Assembly (NCBI GenBank): GCA_947176055.1 | Contig: CAMWPE010000078.1 | Location: 1 to 10,060, forward strand | DNA length: 10,060 nt | Reading direction: 5' to 3' | Source: an uncultured Desulfovibrio sp. | GTDB taxonomy: Bacteria; Desulfobacterota; Desulfovibrionia; Desulfovibrionales; Desulfovibrionaceae | In this document: piece after piece, positions 1 to 6,147 of the stretch | Position numbering within the stretch: the stretch's first letter is position 1 | Layout: each line of letters starts with the position of its first letter | Notes under the pieces: generated by a model | Databases searched by the model: none | Seen by the model: the letters and a program-made list of their open reading frames with translations, nothing else | What the model was told of the DNA's origin: nothing | Position numbers and translations under genes: made by a program

Positions 1-288
1 GCCCAGAGCATGGGCGCGTCGACCTGGCAAATCATATCTCGCGTGTTGATTCCCGAAGCATTGCCATCCCTGATCAATGGCAGCGCCGTGGCCGCCATCA
101 CGATCCTCGGCTATTCGGCGATGGCCGGAGCCGTCGGCGGCGGCGGACTGGGCAAGCTGGCCATCATGTACGGTTATAACCGTTATCAAACGGACATAAT
201 GATCGTCACCGTCATCCTTCTGATCATCATTGTCCAGATCTTTCAGTCATTGGGCAACTGGGCTACGCGGCGCTGCGACAAGCGCTAG
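1..288 (+). CDS. metI: Methionine ABC transporter permease, MetI family (3' end only)
   Basis: This is the C-terminal 95 codons of an inner-membrane permease; the reading frame is already open at base 1, so the gene starts before the window. The visible part contains the segment A-Q-S-M-G-A-S followed by an I-P-E-A-L-P stretch, which matches the EAA-type cytoplasmic loop through which ABC permeases contact their ATPase. It then has a Gly-rich helix (A-G-A-V-G-G-G-G-L-G) and a last membrane helix rich in Ile and Val, ending in a short basic tail. This pattern is characteristic of MetI, which imports methionine with MetN (ATPase) and MetQ (binding protein). The next gene, 38 bases downstream, is a MetQ homologue, which supports the call. 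The protein ends normally at TAG. MetN is expected upstream of MetI, outside the window. Confidence 0.9.
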   Translation, partial: AQSMGASTWQIISRVLIPEALPSLINGSAVAAITILGYSAMAGAVGGGGLGKLAIMYGYNRYQTDIMIVTVILLIIIVQIFQSLGNWATRRCDKR

Positions 289-326
289 CCATCCCGTTTT
301 TCTAACTTCAAACACAGGACGCGAAA

Positions 327-1121
327 ATGAAGAAAATCCTTCTCTCCCTCCTCGCTCTGGGCTTTTTGAGCGCCGCGGCCAACGCCGCCGAAACCCTGAA
401 AGTGGGCGCCTCCCCGACCCCTCACGCGGAAATTCTGGCCGAAGCCGCCCGCGTTCTCGAGCCGCAAGGCATTGTTCTGGACATAATAGAATATTCCGAC
501 TACGTGCAACCCAATGTAGCCCTCGACAACGGCGACCTCGACGCCAATTACTTCCAGCACGGGCCCTATCTGGACGATTTCAATAAACAGAAAGGGACAA
601 AACTCAAGTCCCTGGGCGCGGTGCATTACGAGCCTTTTGGCATTTACGCCGGCAAAACGAAAGATCTGACCCAAATCAAGAAAGGCGCCGTAGTCGCCGT
701 GCCCAATGACGCGACTAACGAAGGCCGCGCCCTGCATCTCCTGCAACAGCAAGGGTTGATCACCCTGAAACCGGACGCCGGTCTGGCCGCCACTACCCGC
801 GAGATTGTCGAAAATCCCTTCGAACTCCAGATCGAGGAAATTGAAGCGCCGCAGCTGGTCCGCTCCCTGCCCGACGTCGATCTGGCCGTTATTAACGGCA
901 ATTACGCCATCCTCGGCGGTTTGAAAGTCGCCGACGCGCTGGCCGTCGAGGCCGCCAATTCCCTTGCCGCCGCCACCTACGGCAATGTCCTGGCCGTTCA
1001 GGAAAAAGATCTGCAAAAGCCCGCGCTGATCGAGCTATACAAGGCCCTGGCCAGCCCGCGAATCGCCGAATTTATGAAAAATAAGTACGCCGGAGCGGTA
1101 GTTCCGACGGAGAAAAAATAG
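327..1121 (+). CDS. metQ: Periplasmic methionine-binding protein, MetQ/NlpA family
   Basis: A 264-residue substrate-binding protein that would capture methionine in the periplasm and deliver it to the MetI permease encoded just upstream. Residues 1-20 form a Sec signal peptide (M-K-K, hydrophobic core, A-N-A before the likely cut). The mature part opens with L-K-V-G-A-S-P-T-P-H-A-E-I-L, the family's first strand and helix, followed by the conserved segments N-Y-F-Q-H-G-P-Y-L, V-P-N-D-A-T-N-E-G-R-A-L and V-I-N-G-N-Y-A. The length is normal for the family. Most MetQ/NlpA proteins are lipoproteins, but there is no lipobox here and no cysteine anywhere in the protein, so it should be a free periplasmic protein. 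The ATG at 327 follows an AGGA about 8 bases upstream. It is probably co-transcribed with metI. The substrate could be another small amino acid, but methionine is the default for this family. Confidence 0.9.
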   Translation: MKKILLSLLALGFLSAAANAAETLKVGASPTPHAEILAEAARVLEPQGIVLDIIEYSDYVQPNVALDNGDLDANYFQHGPYLDDFNKQKGTKLKSLGAVHYEPFGIYAGKTKDLTQIKKGAVVAVPNDATNEGRALHLLQQQGLITLKPDAGLAATTREIVENPFELQIEEIEAPQLVRSLPDVDLAVINGNYAILGGLKVADALAVEAANSLAAATYGNVLAVQEKDLQKPALIELYKALASPRIAEFMKNKYAGAVVPTEKK

Positions 1122-1252
1122 AAGGAATGCGCCGAGCCGCCTGAGAAGAAATAAGCGGAAAAGCGGGAGAAAATGAAAAAACGGCTCTCGCCGGATCTTC
1201 TTTGTCCCAGGCTTGAAAATAAACTGAGAGACTAACCAATACAAATACGCGA

Positions 1253-1289
1253 GAGAGCGGCGAGATCCTGGCATCGTTTCGCCGCTCTC
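1253..1289. terminator. Hairpin between convergent genes, likely terminator
   Basis: A perfect 11-bp inverted repeat (GAGAGCGGCGA at 1253-1263 and TCGCCGCTCTC at 1279-1289) with a 15-base loop. It lies between the end of metQ (plus strand) and the end of the nitroreductase gene (minus strand). On the plus strand it is followed within a few bases by a short T4 stretch at 1293-1296, so it is most plausible as a metQ terminator. It may also stop transcription arriving from the other side. The T-tract is short, so termination efficiency is uncertain. Confidence 0.6.
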
Positions 1290-1299
1290 CCGATTTTAG

Positions 1300-2049
1300 C
1301 TAACTCTCCATGCCATAACCGCGGGCCTTTAGCGCGGCCAGCATATCGTAGGTCAGGCCTTCTTTATAGTAACTCAAGATTTGCCCAATCCAGTCCTCGC
1401 CGGATTTGTTCTCCGAACGGGTTTCATGATATTTTATAATTTCCCGATCATAGGCCAGCAATTTTTCCGGCATAGCCGCTACGCCGTATTTATCGCGGAA
1501 AAATAGCAAATCGGCCGGTTGCTTCGGCTTCAAATCCGGTATTTCGCGAGGAATGCCTATGGAAAGGGCGCAGACGAGAAAAACGCCGTCCGGCAATTCC
1601 AGAAGCTCCGAAACTCGCGCCGGATTGACTGTCCGCGCGTAGCCAATGGGACAGCACCCCAGCCCGCGCGAGTTCGCGGCCGCGACGGCGCTCATTAATG
1701 CGAGCGACGCGTCGATTACGCCCACCATCAGGCCATCCGTTGTATCCTGAAAAGGCGGATATTTCAGACCTTTCGCCTCCGCGGCGACGCGGATCTTGTT
1801 ATAGTCGCTCAAAAAACACAGATCGAGCGCGGCCGTCTTCAGCTGTTTCTGGCCTACGATCTCCGCGAGCTCGTCCTTGATCCCCTGATCGGATACTTCA
1901 ATAACCGAAAACTGCTGGCCGTTGTAACTGGTCGGCGTATTGCGAATCGCTTCGCGAATAAATTCCAGATCTTCCGGCGCGAGCGCTTCCCGCTCGTATC
2001 GGCGGACGCTCCGGCGATCCAGAAGCGTGTCCTTAACGTCCTTAATCAT
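1300..2049 (-). CDS. NfsA/FRP-type nitroreductase family flavoprotein
   Basis: A 249-residue FMN-dependent NAD(P)H oxidoreductase of the nitroreductase fold, cytoplasmic and normally a homodimer. Such enzymes reduce nitroaromatics, quinones or flavins; the natural substrate cannot be read from the sequence. Residues 12-18 (R-R-S-V-R-R-Y) form the family's N-terminal phosphate-contacting motif. Residues 39-46 (P-T-S-Y-N-G-Q-Q) match the A-P-S/T-S-x-N-x-Q FMN loop, and 129-136 (G-L-G-C-C-P-I-G) form the Gly-rich flavin-binding segment, followed by a helix and the V-C-A-L-S-I-G-I-P strand. The roughly 250-residue length and C-terminal extension (about 195-249) fit the NfsA/FRP subgroup better than the short NfsB type. 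The ATG at 2049 is preceded by an AAGGGA ribosome site. It lies 41 bases downstream of the metallo-hydrolase gene on the same strand, so the two are probably co-transcribed. Confidence 0.85.
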   Translation of the reverse strand: MIKDVKDTLLDRRSVRRYEREALAPEDLEFIREAIRNTPTSYNGQQFSVIEVSDQGIKDELAEIVGQKQLKTAALDLCFLSDYNKIRVAAEAKGLKYPPFQDTTDGLMVGVIDASLALMSAVAAANSRGLGCCPIGYARTVNPARVSELLELPDGVFLVCALSIGIPREIPDLKPKQPADLLFFRDKYGVAAMPEKLLAYDREIIKYHETRSENKSGEDWIGQILSYYKEGLTYDMLAALKARGYGMES

Positions 2050-2090
2050 CCGATTCCCTTTATTTTCGCGGGTTATTCTTATAGACGCGA

Positions 2091-2717
2091 TTAACCAAGG
2101 TAATTGGGTTTTTCGGCGCCCACGCTGGTCGGCGGCGTATGACCGGAGTACAAGACAGTGTCGTCCGGCAAGGTCAGAATCTTGTTCATTATGCTGGCGT
2201 AAAGCTCGCGCTGATCGCCGCCGGGGAACTGGGACGTCCCAGGACTTCCCTTGAATATGGCGTCGCCGACGAAAGCCGCCCCCTCCTCCGGACTGTAAAA
2301 AGTTACGGAATCGGGGGTGTGTCCCGGCGTAACTATGACCCGCAAACCAAATTCCGGATTGTCCGGCAAGGAGAGAAAATCGCCGTCATTAAAAAACTTC
2401 GCGTCCGGCAGGACTATATAGCGCCCGCACTCCTCGCTGAGATTCAAGCGCGGATTGGTCAGATAAGCCTGCCCGGACTGGGAAATATAGTAAGGGATAT
2501 CAAGCTTTTTCGACAGATATTCGACGGCGCCGGTATGATCAAAATGGCCGTGCGTGAGCAAAATCGCTTTAATATCCAGATTTTCGCGTTTGATCAGATC
2601 GTAAAGACGCTCGCCTTCGGCTCCCGGATCGATGACGAAGCCTTGGCGGGTTTTGTCGTCAATATAAAAATAGGCGTTTTCGGCGAAAACGTCTGCTACT
2701 TCGGCTCTTTGAATCAT
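2091..2717 (-). CDS. Metallo-beta-lactamase-fold hydrolase, glyoxalase II-like
   Basis: A cytoplasmic metal-dependent hydrolase of about 208 residues. The metal site is complete. T-H-G-H-F-D-H-T-G lies at about residues 55-63, with the paired histidines and the Asp-His. A third histidine is in V-T-P-G-H-T-P-D-S, the bridging aspartate is in F-V-G-D-A-I-F-K-G-S, and the last histidine is in Y-S-G-H-T-P-P-T. The F-P-G-G-D-Q stretch and the compact length resemble YcbL-like single-domain glyoxalase II proteins, which hydrolyse thioesters such as S-lactoylglutathione. The long C-terminal substrate domain of classical GloB is absent, so the substrate is uncertain. I start it at the ATG at 2717, which has an AGGA ribosome site 9 bases upstream. 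A TTG at 2750 would add 11 residues (K-I-I-K-V-T-G-K-N-I and more) that also look like the fold's first strand, so the start is not settled. The nitroreductase gene follows 41 bases downstream. Confidence 0.82.
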   Translation of the reverse strand: MIQRAEVADVFAENAYFYIDDKTRQGFVIDPGAEGERLYDLIKRENLDIKAILLTHGHFDHTGAVEYLSKKLDIPYYISQSGQAYLTNPRLNLSEECGRYIVLPDAKFFNDGDFLSLPDNPEFGLRVIVTPGHTPDSVTFYSPEEGAAFVGDAIFKGSPGTSQFPGGDQRELYASIMNKILTLPDDTVLYSGHTPPTSVGAEKPNYLG

Positions 2718-2724
2718 TATATTT

Positions 2725-2730
2725 TTTCCT
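2725..2730 (-). promoter_or_regulatory. Ribosome binding site of the metallo-hydrolase gene
   Basis: On the minus strand this reads AGGAAA; its AGGA core lies 9 bases before the ATG at 2717. It favours that ATG over the TTG at 2750, although the latter also has a weak GGA upstream. Confidence 0.5.
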
Positions 2731-2938
2731 GTAACTTTAATAATTTTCAAATATCAATTCCAGACGCTCGCTACGGAACGAGGCGAGTCGCGATTGCCCC
2801 CATAGCAAAGTTCCCTTGACACAACCCCCTGACGGCGGAGTAGATCCGCTTTGGGGATCCATGTTTGACGGGACAGGCGCGGACGTCCGGGCGCGCTCCG
2901 CATCGCGCGGTAAAACCGCCGTATAGCCCGTCTATTTT

Positions 2939-3008
2939 CAATAATCGCGCGTTATAAAAGACGCTTTTGGGCAAAGCCGGCGACGCGGGCGCCGGAACGC
3001 GATTATTG
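2939..3008. repeat. 70-bp element bounded by a perfect 11-bp inverted repeat
   Basis: CAATAATCGCG at 2939-2949 is repeated in inverse orientation as CGCGATTATTG at 2998-3008. The right arm covers the stop codon (3003-3005) of the small membrane-protein gene. Between the arms lies a second, smaller hairpin: CCGGCG at 2977-2982 against CGCCGG at 2990-2995. The nested pairing at the end of the gene could act as a transcript 3' structure or terminator for the TauE operon, but no good T-tract follows on the minus strand. I see no target-site duplication, so a mobile origin is not supported. Confidence 0.5.
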
Positions 3009-3731
3009 CCCCCGACCGGATTTCTTCGCGCCGGTCAGGCCCAGGCCTATAAAAACGCCGTATATTCCGAAGCCGTACCAAATGGCGTAAATTACGTAAA
3101 AAGCCAGGAGGAAAGAGACCAGCGGAATATGTTCCATAATTTTTATGGGCCGGATGCCAAAGAAATTATTGCCAGGCTCGATGCCCTTGCGAATAACCAG
3201 ATCCACGGCGTTGGCCGCGTCCAGCTCGTTTTTTTTCTGGAATGCCTTTACCATGGGCGAGAGAATCCGCCACCAGACGAGCGCGACGGACGTGGGCGAA
3301 TTTTCTTCGTACATCTCGCTGACCGCGGACCCATTGTTGTGATAAAGCAAATCGGAGACTTCGATGGCGGGAGCGAACAAATCGCCCAGCTTGCCCCGGA
3401 GGGATATGGCTCCCGTCGCTGTCTCCCCGGCGTCGACGCCGCTTTTCTCCAGGACGGCCAGAGCGAGGCGCGTCAGGCTTTTGTCGCCAATGCTCACTTC
3501 CATATTTACAGGCTTGTCCATGACGGCGCGCGTCGATTCGCGGACTTCCGGAATAAAATAGGAGGAGCCTTTCGATAAAGCGTTGAAGATATTGTCGGCG
3601 TATTCCAGGCCGGTTTGCGGAGCTCCAGCCGGATCCTTGAACACGGGCGACATAATCAGGACGAACATAGCCGCGAAAGAGACGAGGAGGATGACGCCTT
3701 TCGTAAATTCTTTGCGATTCGCGATTAGCAT
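3003..3731 (-). CDS. Membrane-anchored protein partnered with the TauE/SafE exporter (function unknown)
   Basis: I cannot assign a family with certainty. The 242-residue product has an N-terminal membrane helix at about 12-28 and a second, Tyr/Trp/Gly-rich hydrophobic stretch at about 202-232, ending in a basic tail (K-K-S-G-R-G-Q). The 170 residues between them are hydrophilic and would most simply be periplasmic, with both ends inside. That domain contains no cysteines and no enzyme motif that I recognise. The gene overlaps the 3' end of the exporter gene by 7 bases, and its ATG at 3731 has a very strong GGAGGGG ribosome site inside the exporter's coding sequence. The two are therefore translationally coupled, and the product is plausibly an accessory or regulatory subunit of the exporter. 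I have an impression that similar pairs exist in sulfate reducers but could not verify it. Confidence 0.75.
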   Translation of the reverse strand: MLIANRKEFTKGVILLVSFAAMFVLIMSPVFKDPAGAPQTGLEYADNIFNALSKGSSYFIPEVRESTRAVMDKPVNMEVSIGDKSLTRLALAVLEKSGVDAGETATGAISLRGKLGDLFAPAIEVSDLLYHNNGSAVSEMYEENSPTSVALVWWRILSPMVKAFQKKNELDAANAVDLVIRKGIEPGNNFFGIRPIKIMEHIPLVSFLLAFYVIYAIWYGFGIYGVFIGLGLTGAKKSGRGQ

Positions 3732-4978
3732 ACTTCCCCTCCGTTACGCAGTCTCTTGAGGTTCGCGAGGAATTTCCAGCAGACCCAGAGTCCGAAAACG
3801 CCCACTACCATCCAGAAGATCAGATTGCCAGCCTGCTCGATGAAGTTGACGACTCCAGCGGGCCAGGCAAGGTATTCGAGTTCATTCAGCCTTTTTGGCA
3901 GAACGGCCGCGCGATTCACAAAGCCGGAAAGTATGGAGATAGCGTAAAAGCCGCGAATCTCCATGCCGCCGACCACAGTGGTGGTAAGCGCGCCGACCTG
4001 GATCCCAAGGAGCGAACCCAGGAGCATGCCTATGGCCAGGGTATAAAACACAAAGCCGTAAATGGCGTACTGGCCTATGGCGGCGAAACCGGCCGTGAAG
4101 ATGATCTGGAATATATCCGTGCCCACGGTGGTCATGGCGGAGACGCCAAAACCGTAAACGAACATGGGAAAAGTTACGAAACCGCCGCCCACGCCCATGA
4201 TGGCCGCGAGAAAACCGACGATCACGCCGCCGGCCCCCACTACCCAGGCCGAAATCCGGCGACCCCCCGGAGCGACTTTTTCATCAAAGCTGATCATGGG
4301 AGGAATGTTCAATTTCTGAACGCCCGCGGCCAGTCGTCCAGGCTCCGCTTCTTCCGCCGCCTCCGGACTCTTGCGAGATCCCAGGAAATCCCAAAGCGCG
4401 TAAAAACCCAGAAAGCCCAGAAGCACGGCGTATATGGAGCTTATGAACAATTCCGAAAGCAGGGGATTGGCGTCGTACAGCCCCTTGTTCAGGGCGCCGC
4501 CGATGATGGTGCCAAGCAAGGATCCGCCCAGGAAGGCTATGGCCAGCTTGACCGACACATTGCCTAGCTTGCGGTGGATGGAGGTGCCCATTATGGCTTT
4601 GGCGAAAACATGGAAAAGATCCGTGCCTACGGCCAGAATCCCTTTTACCCCTACGGCCATGAGCGCGGGAGTAATGATAAAACCCCCGCCGGCTCCAATG
4701 CAGCCCGTAATCAGTCCGGCGATAAAGCCAACGGCAATGGCCGCCAGAAATATATTGAGAGTGTAAAAAGCCGGCGCGTAGGCTGTCTTGCCGCCGAGCA
4801 TTACCGACGTCTCGACGGCGTGCCCTACGGCGAGGTAGAGCAGGGGCACGGCGAGAGCCAGAATAAGCAACAGCTTTTTGCGGCGTTTCAGGATATTGGT
4901 CGAGACCTCCAGATCCCAGCGCGCGTAAGCGCGGGAGCCGCTGACAAGAAACGCATTCAGATCTTTCCAGAAGGACAC
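3725..4978 (-). CDS. Sulfite/organosulfonate exporter, TauE/SafE family
   Basis: A 417-residue inner-membrane protein of the TauE/SafE (DUF81) family, whose members export sulfite, sulfoacetate or other small organic anions. Two internal repeats are visible, each with the diagnostic Gly-rich turn. The first is G-C-I-G-A-G-G-G-F, followed by V-G-T-D-L-F-H-V-F-A-K. The second is I-M-G-V-G-G-G-F, followed by V-G-T-D-I-F-Q-I-I-F-T. An extra cytoplasmic-looking N-terminal section of about 32 residues ends in K-R-R-K-K before the first helix (about 33-52). A polar linker rich in Glu and Ala (about residues 200-240) separates the two halves. This long form exceeds the usual 250-300 residues for the family. 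The start is the GTG at 4978, chosen for its AAGGAG site. The next gene overlaps its stop and is probably coupled to it. The exact anion transported is not determinable here. Confidence 0.85.
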   Translation of the reverse strand: MSFWKDLNAFLVSGSRAYARWDLEVSTNILKRRKKLLLILALAVPLLYLAVGHAVETSVMLGGKTAYAPAFYTLNIFLAAIAVGFIAGLITGCIGAGGGFIITPALMAVGVKGILAVGTDLFHVFAKAIMGTSIHRKLGNVSVKLAIAFLGGSLLGTIIGGALNKGLYDANPLLSELFISSIYAVLLGFLGFYALWDFLGSRKSPEAAEEAEPGRLAAGVQKLNIPPMISFDEKVAPGGRRISAWVVGAGGVIVGFLAAIMGVGGGFVTFPMFVYGFGVSAMTTVGTDIFQIIFTAGFAAIGQYAIYGFVFYTLAIGMLLGSLLGIQVGALTTTVVGGMEIRGFYAISILSGFVNRAAVLPKRLNELEYLAWPAGVVNFIEQAGNLIFWMVVGVFGLWVCWKFLANLKRLRNGGEVC

Positions 4979-4983
4979 GGCGT

Positions 4984-4989
4984 CTCCTT
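4984..4989 (-). promoter_or_regulatory. Ribosome binding site deciding the exporter's GTG start
   Basis: AAGGAG on the minus strand lies 5 bases before the GTG at 4978. This is a near-consensus site at ideal spacing, which is why I accept the non-ATG start. Confidence 0.75.
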
Positions 4990-5000
4990 ATGACATATTT
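4988..5000. repeat. 13-bp direct repeat, copy proximal to the exporter gene
   Basis: TTATGACATATTT here recurs exactly at 5131-5143. On the minus strand it reads AAATATGTCATAA, with a palindromic core TATG-T-CATA, and it overlaps the first bases of the exporter's ribosome site. A duplicated palindromic core in the leader would suit a regulator binding site, but no regulator is identified. Confidence 0.5.
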
Positions 5001-5006
5001 CGCCAG

Positions 5007-5035
5007 TCTCCGGCAATCGTCCGAACGGCCGGAGA
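5007..5035 (-). promoter_or_regulatory. Leader hairpin upstream of the exporter gene
   Basis: TCTCCGGC (5007-5014) pairs perfectly with GCCGGAGA (5028-5035) across a 13-base loop, 28 bases before the exporter's start codon. A second copy of GCCGGAGA at 5108-5115 could pair with the same left arm, so two mutually exclusive structures are possible in a transcript that begins upstream. No known riboswitch is recognised. Confidence 0.35.
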
Positions 5036-5130
5036 AAGCGGGCGACAGCCTTCGCGCCGGGAAGCCGCGCGGACGGTTAAAGTTCCCGAAGCTTCGCGGT
5101 CAGGCTCGCCGGAGAATTAATTGACCAGTT

Positions 5131-5143
5131 TTATGACATATTT
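5131..5143. repeat. 13-bp direct repeat, copy distal to the exporter gene
   Basis: An exact second copy of TTATGACATATTT, 143 bases from the first (start to start), set in the AT-rich half of the gap between the FrnE-like gene and the exporter gene. The exporter's promoter would be expected near here, but I cannot place convincing -35 and -10 boxes. Confidence 0.5.
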
Positions 5144-5184
5144 TTTCTTTTGTCCTCCCCTTAATGGCCGGTTTTTCTAAAAAA

Positions 5185-5889
5185 TTATTTCCCGCCATTC
5201 CAGACGCAACCGTCAGGCCCGCATTGGGCGCCGGAGATCGCGCCGGCTTCCCTTTTCAAGAGGGAAACGAAATCCTCCCGCGACAGCGCTCCCGGTATGG
5301 TCGCGCCGCCCGGAAACAAGAAAAAGGGAACGCCCCTGACTCCGCGCTCCGTCGCTTCCCGTTCGTCGGCGCGAACCTCCGGACCGAAACGATCAGAATC
5401 CAGAACTTCGCGGACTTCCTTTTCATCCAGCCCGGCCTCGCGCCCGACATTTAGCAAAACCTCATGATCCGCGAGCTTGAGATTTTTGGTAAAATAGGCG
5501 TCGAAAAGCAGTTTGTTGGTTTTTTCCGCTATCTCCCTGTCATCCTTCGAGAGCGCGAGTTTCATGAGTCTGTGCGCGTCGAAAGTATTTGTGTACTGAG
5601 TCGTCGCGTACCGGAAATCGATGCCGCAATCGCGCCCCAGCGCCGAAATATAATCGATTTGCCCTTGCGCTTCGCGGGGAGAGAGGCGGTACTTTCTCGC
5701 GAATCTTGTCAAAGTATCAGACTCGACTTCCCTGGGCGCTCCCGGATCCAGCTCGAACGCCTTTGGCGCGAGCTCTACGGCGTCTTCCATCCCCAGCTCG
5801 CGGATGGCCGCTAAAAGCCTCGCCTCGCCTATATAACAATAGGGACAGGCGTAATCGCTCCAGTAAACAATTTTCATCCTTCTCTCCAT
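5185..5889 (-). CDS. DsbA-family thiol oxidoreductase, FrnE-like
   Basis: A 234-residue protein with a thioredoxin-like DsbA fold. The active-site motif C-P-Y-C sits at residues 15-18 in S-D-Y-A-C-P-Y-C-Y-I-G, and the matching cis-proline is in R-G-V-P-F-F (about residue 188). Near the C-terminus is a second cysteine pair, C-G-P-D-G-C (223 and 228), which is typical of FrnE proteins and is thought to add a further redox centre. There is no signal peptide, so it is probably cytoplasmic. It would act as a protein disulfide oxidoreductase or isomerase, for example under oxidative stress. I start it at the ATG at 5889 because of a perfect AGGAGG 4 bases upstream; ATGs at 5907 and 5877 are alternatives. 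The gene is divergent from a TetR regulator across a promoter region and is read toward the exporter gene, 206 bases further on. Confidence 0.87.
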   Translation of the reverse strand: MERRMKIVYWSDYACPYCYIGEARLLAAIRELGMEDAVELAPKAFELDPGAPREVESDTLTRFARKYRLSPREAQGQIDYISALGRDCGIDFRYATTQYTNTFDAHRLMKLALSKDDREIAEKTNKLLFDAYFTKNLKLADHEVLLNVGREAGLDEKEVREVLDSDRFGPEVRADEREATERGVRGVPFFLFPGGATIPGALSREDFVSLLKREAGAISGAQCGPDGCVWNGGK

Positions 5890-5893
5890 TTTT

Positions 5894-5899
5894 CCTCCT
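5894..5899 (-). promoter_or_regulatory. Ribosome binding site of the FrnE-like gene
   Basis: A perfect AGGAGG on the minus strand, 4 bases before the ATG at 5889, selects that start over the ATG at 5907. A second GGAG lies before the ATG at 5877, so a 230-residue form is also possible. Confidence 0.6.
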
Positions 5900-5975
5900 G
5901 CGGCCATAGTTTGCCTTATTTTCCCTTGCCATGGGATCAGCTCCGACGGTTCGCGCCTGTTCGCGGCTGGCGGCT

Positions 5976-5999
5976 CCGGCGCGCGGGAAATCGCGCCGG
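5976..5999 (-). promoter_or_regulatory. GC-rich hairpin in the leader of the FrnE-like gene
   Basis: CCGGCGCG (5976-5983) and CGCGCCGG (5992-5999) form a perfect 8-bp stem with an 8-base loop. It would be inside the leader if transcription starts from the candidate promoter at 6032-6059. No T-tract follows on either strand, so it is not a terminator. It could be a stabilising or regulatory structure. Confidence 0.35.
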
Positions 6000-6031
6000 G
6001 TCATTATCCCGTCGTTGCCCATATAGGGAAA

Positions 6032-6059
6032 ATTGTAATAATTAACACATAATTTGCAA
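6032..6059 (-). promoter_or_regulatory. Candidate sigma-70-type promoter for the FrnE-like gene
   Basis: On the minus strand, TTGCAA (6054-6059) is followed after 16 bases by TACAAT (6032-6037), in the only AT-rich island between the divergent genes. Transcription would begin near 6024, leaving a leader of about 135 bases. The assignment is from consensus matching alone. Confidence 0.35.
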
Positions 6060-6062
6060 ATA

Positions 6063-6078
6063 TTAATTTATGAATTAA
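6063..6078. promoter_or_regulatory. Candidate operator palindrome between divergent genes
   Basis: TTAATT at 6063-6068 and AATTAA at 6073-6078 form an inverted repeat of about 16 bp. It overlaps the likely promoter of the tetR-type gene (possible -10 TATAAA at 6084-6089) and lies next to the -35 box assigned to the FrnE-like gene. TetR proteins commonly bind such palindromes beside their own gene. In sequence this AT-rich, short palindromes arise by chance, so confidence is low. Confidence 0.25.
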
Positions 6079-6147
6079 ATTTTTATAAAATACGAAAAAA
6101 TAGCGCGAGGCGAAGCGGCTATAAATCCCGAAAATCCGGACGGGGGC

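Noticed and set aside
285..1016. A 243-codon minus-strand frame opposite metQ
   Set aside because: It is antisense to a well-supported MetQ gene. The Gly/Gln/Phe-rich composition is what the complement of such a gene produces.
2139..2819. A 226-codon plus-strand frame opposite the metallo-hydrolase
   Set aside because: The opposite strand has the full metal-binding motif set, and this frame shows no family features.
2751..2938. A riboswitch or small gene in the leader of the metallo-hydrolase gene
   Set aside because: Only a minor 5-bp hairpin (GCGGA at 2835-2839, TCCGC at 2845-2849) is visible. No known RNA motif or credible short coding sequence was found.
5087..5096. The 10-bp palindrome CGAAGCTTCG as an operator
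   Set aside because: It is short and isolated, with no second copy and no evident promoter overlap. It is expected by chance at this composition.
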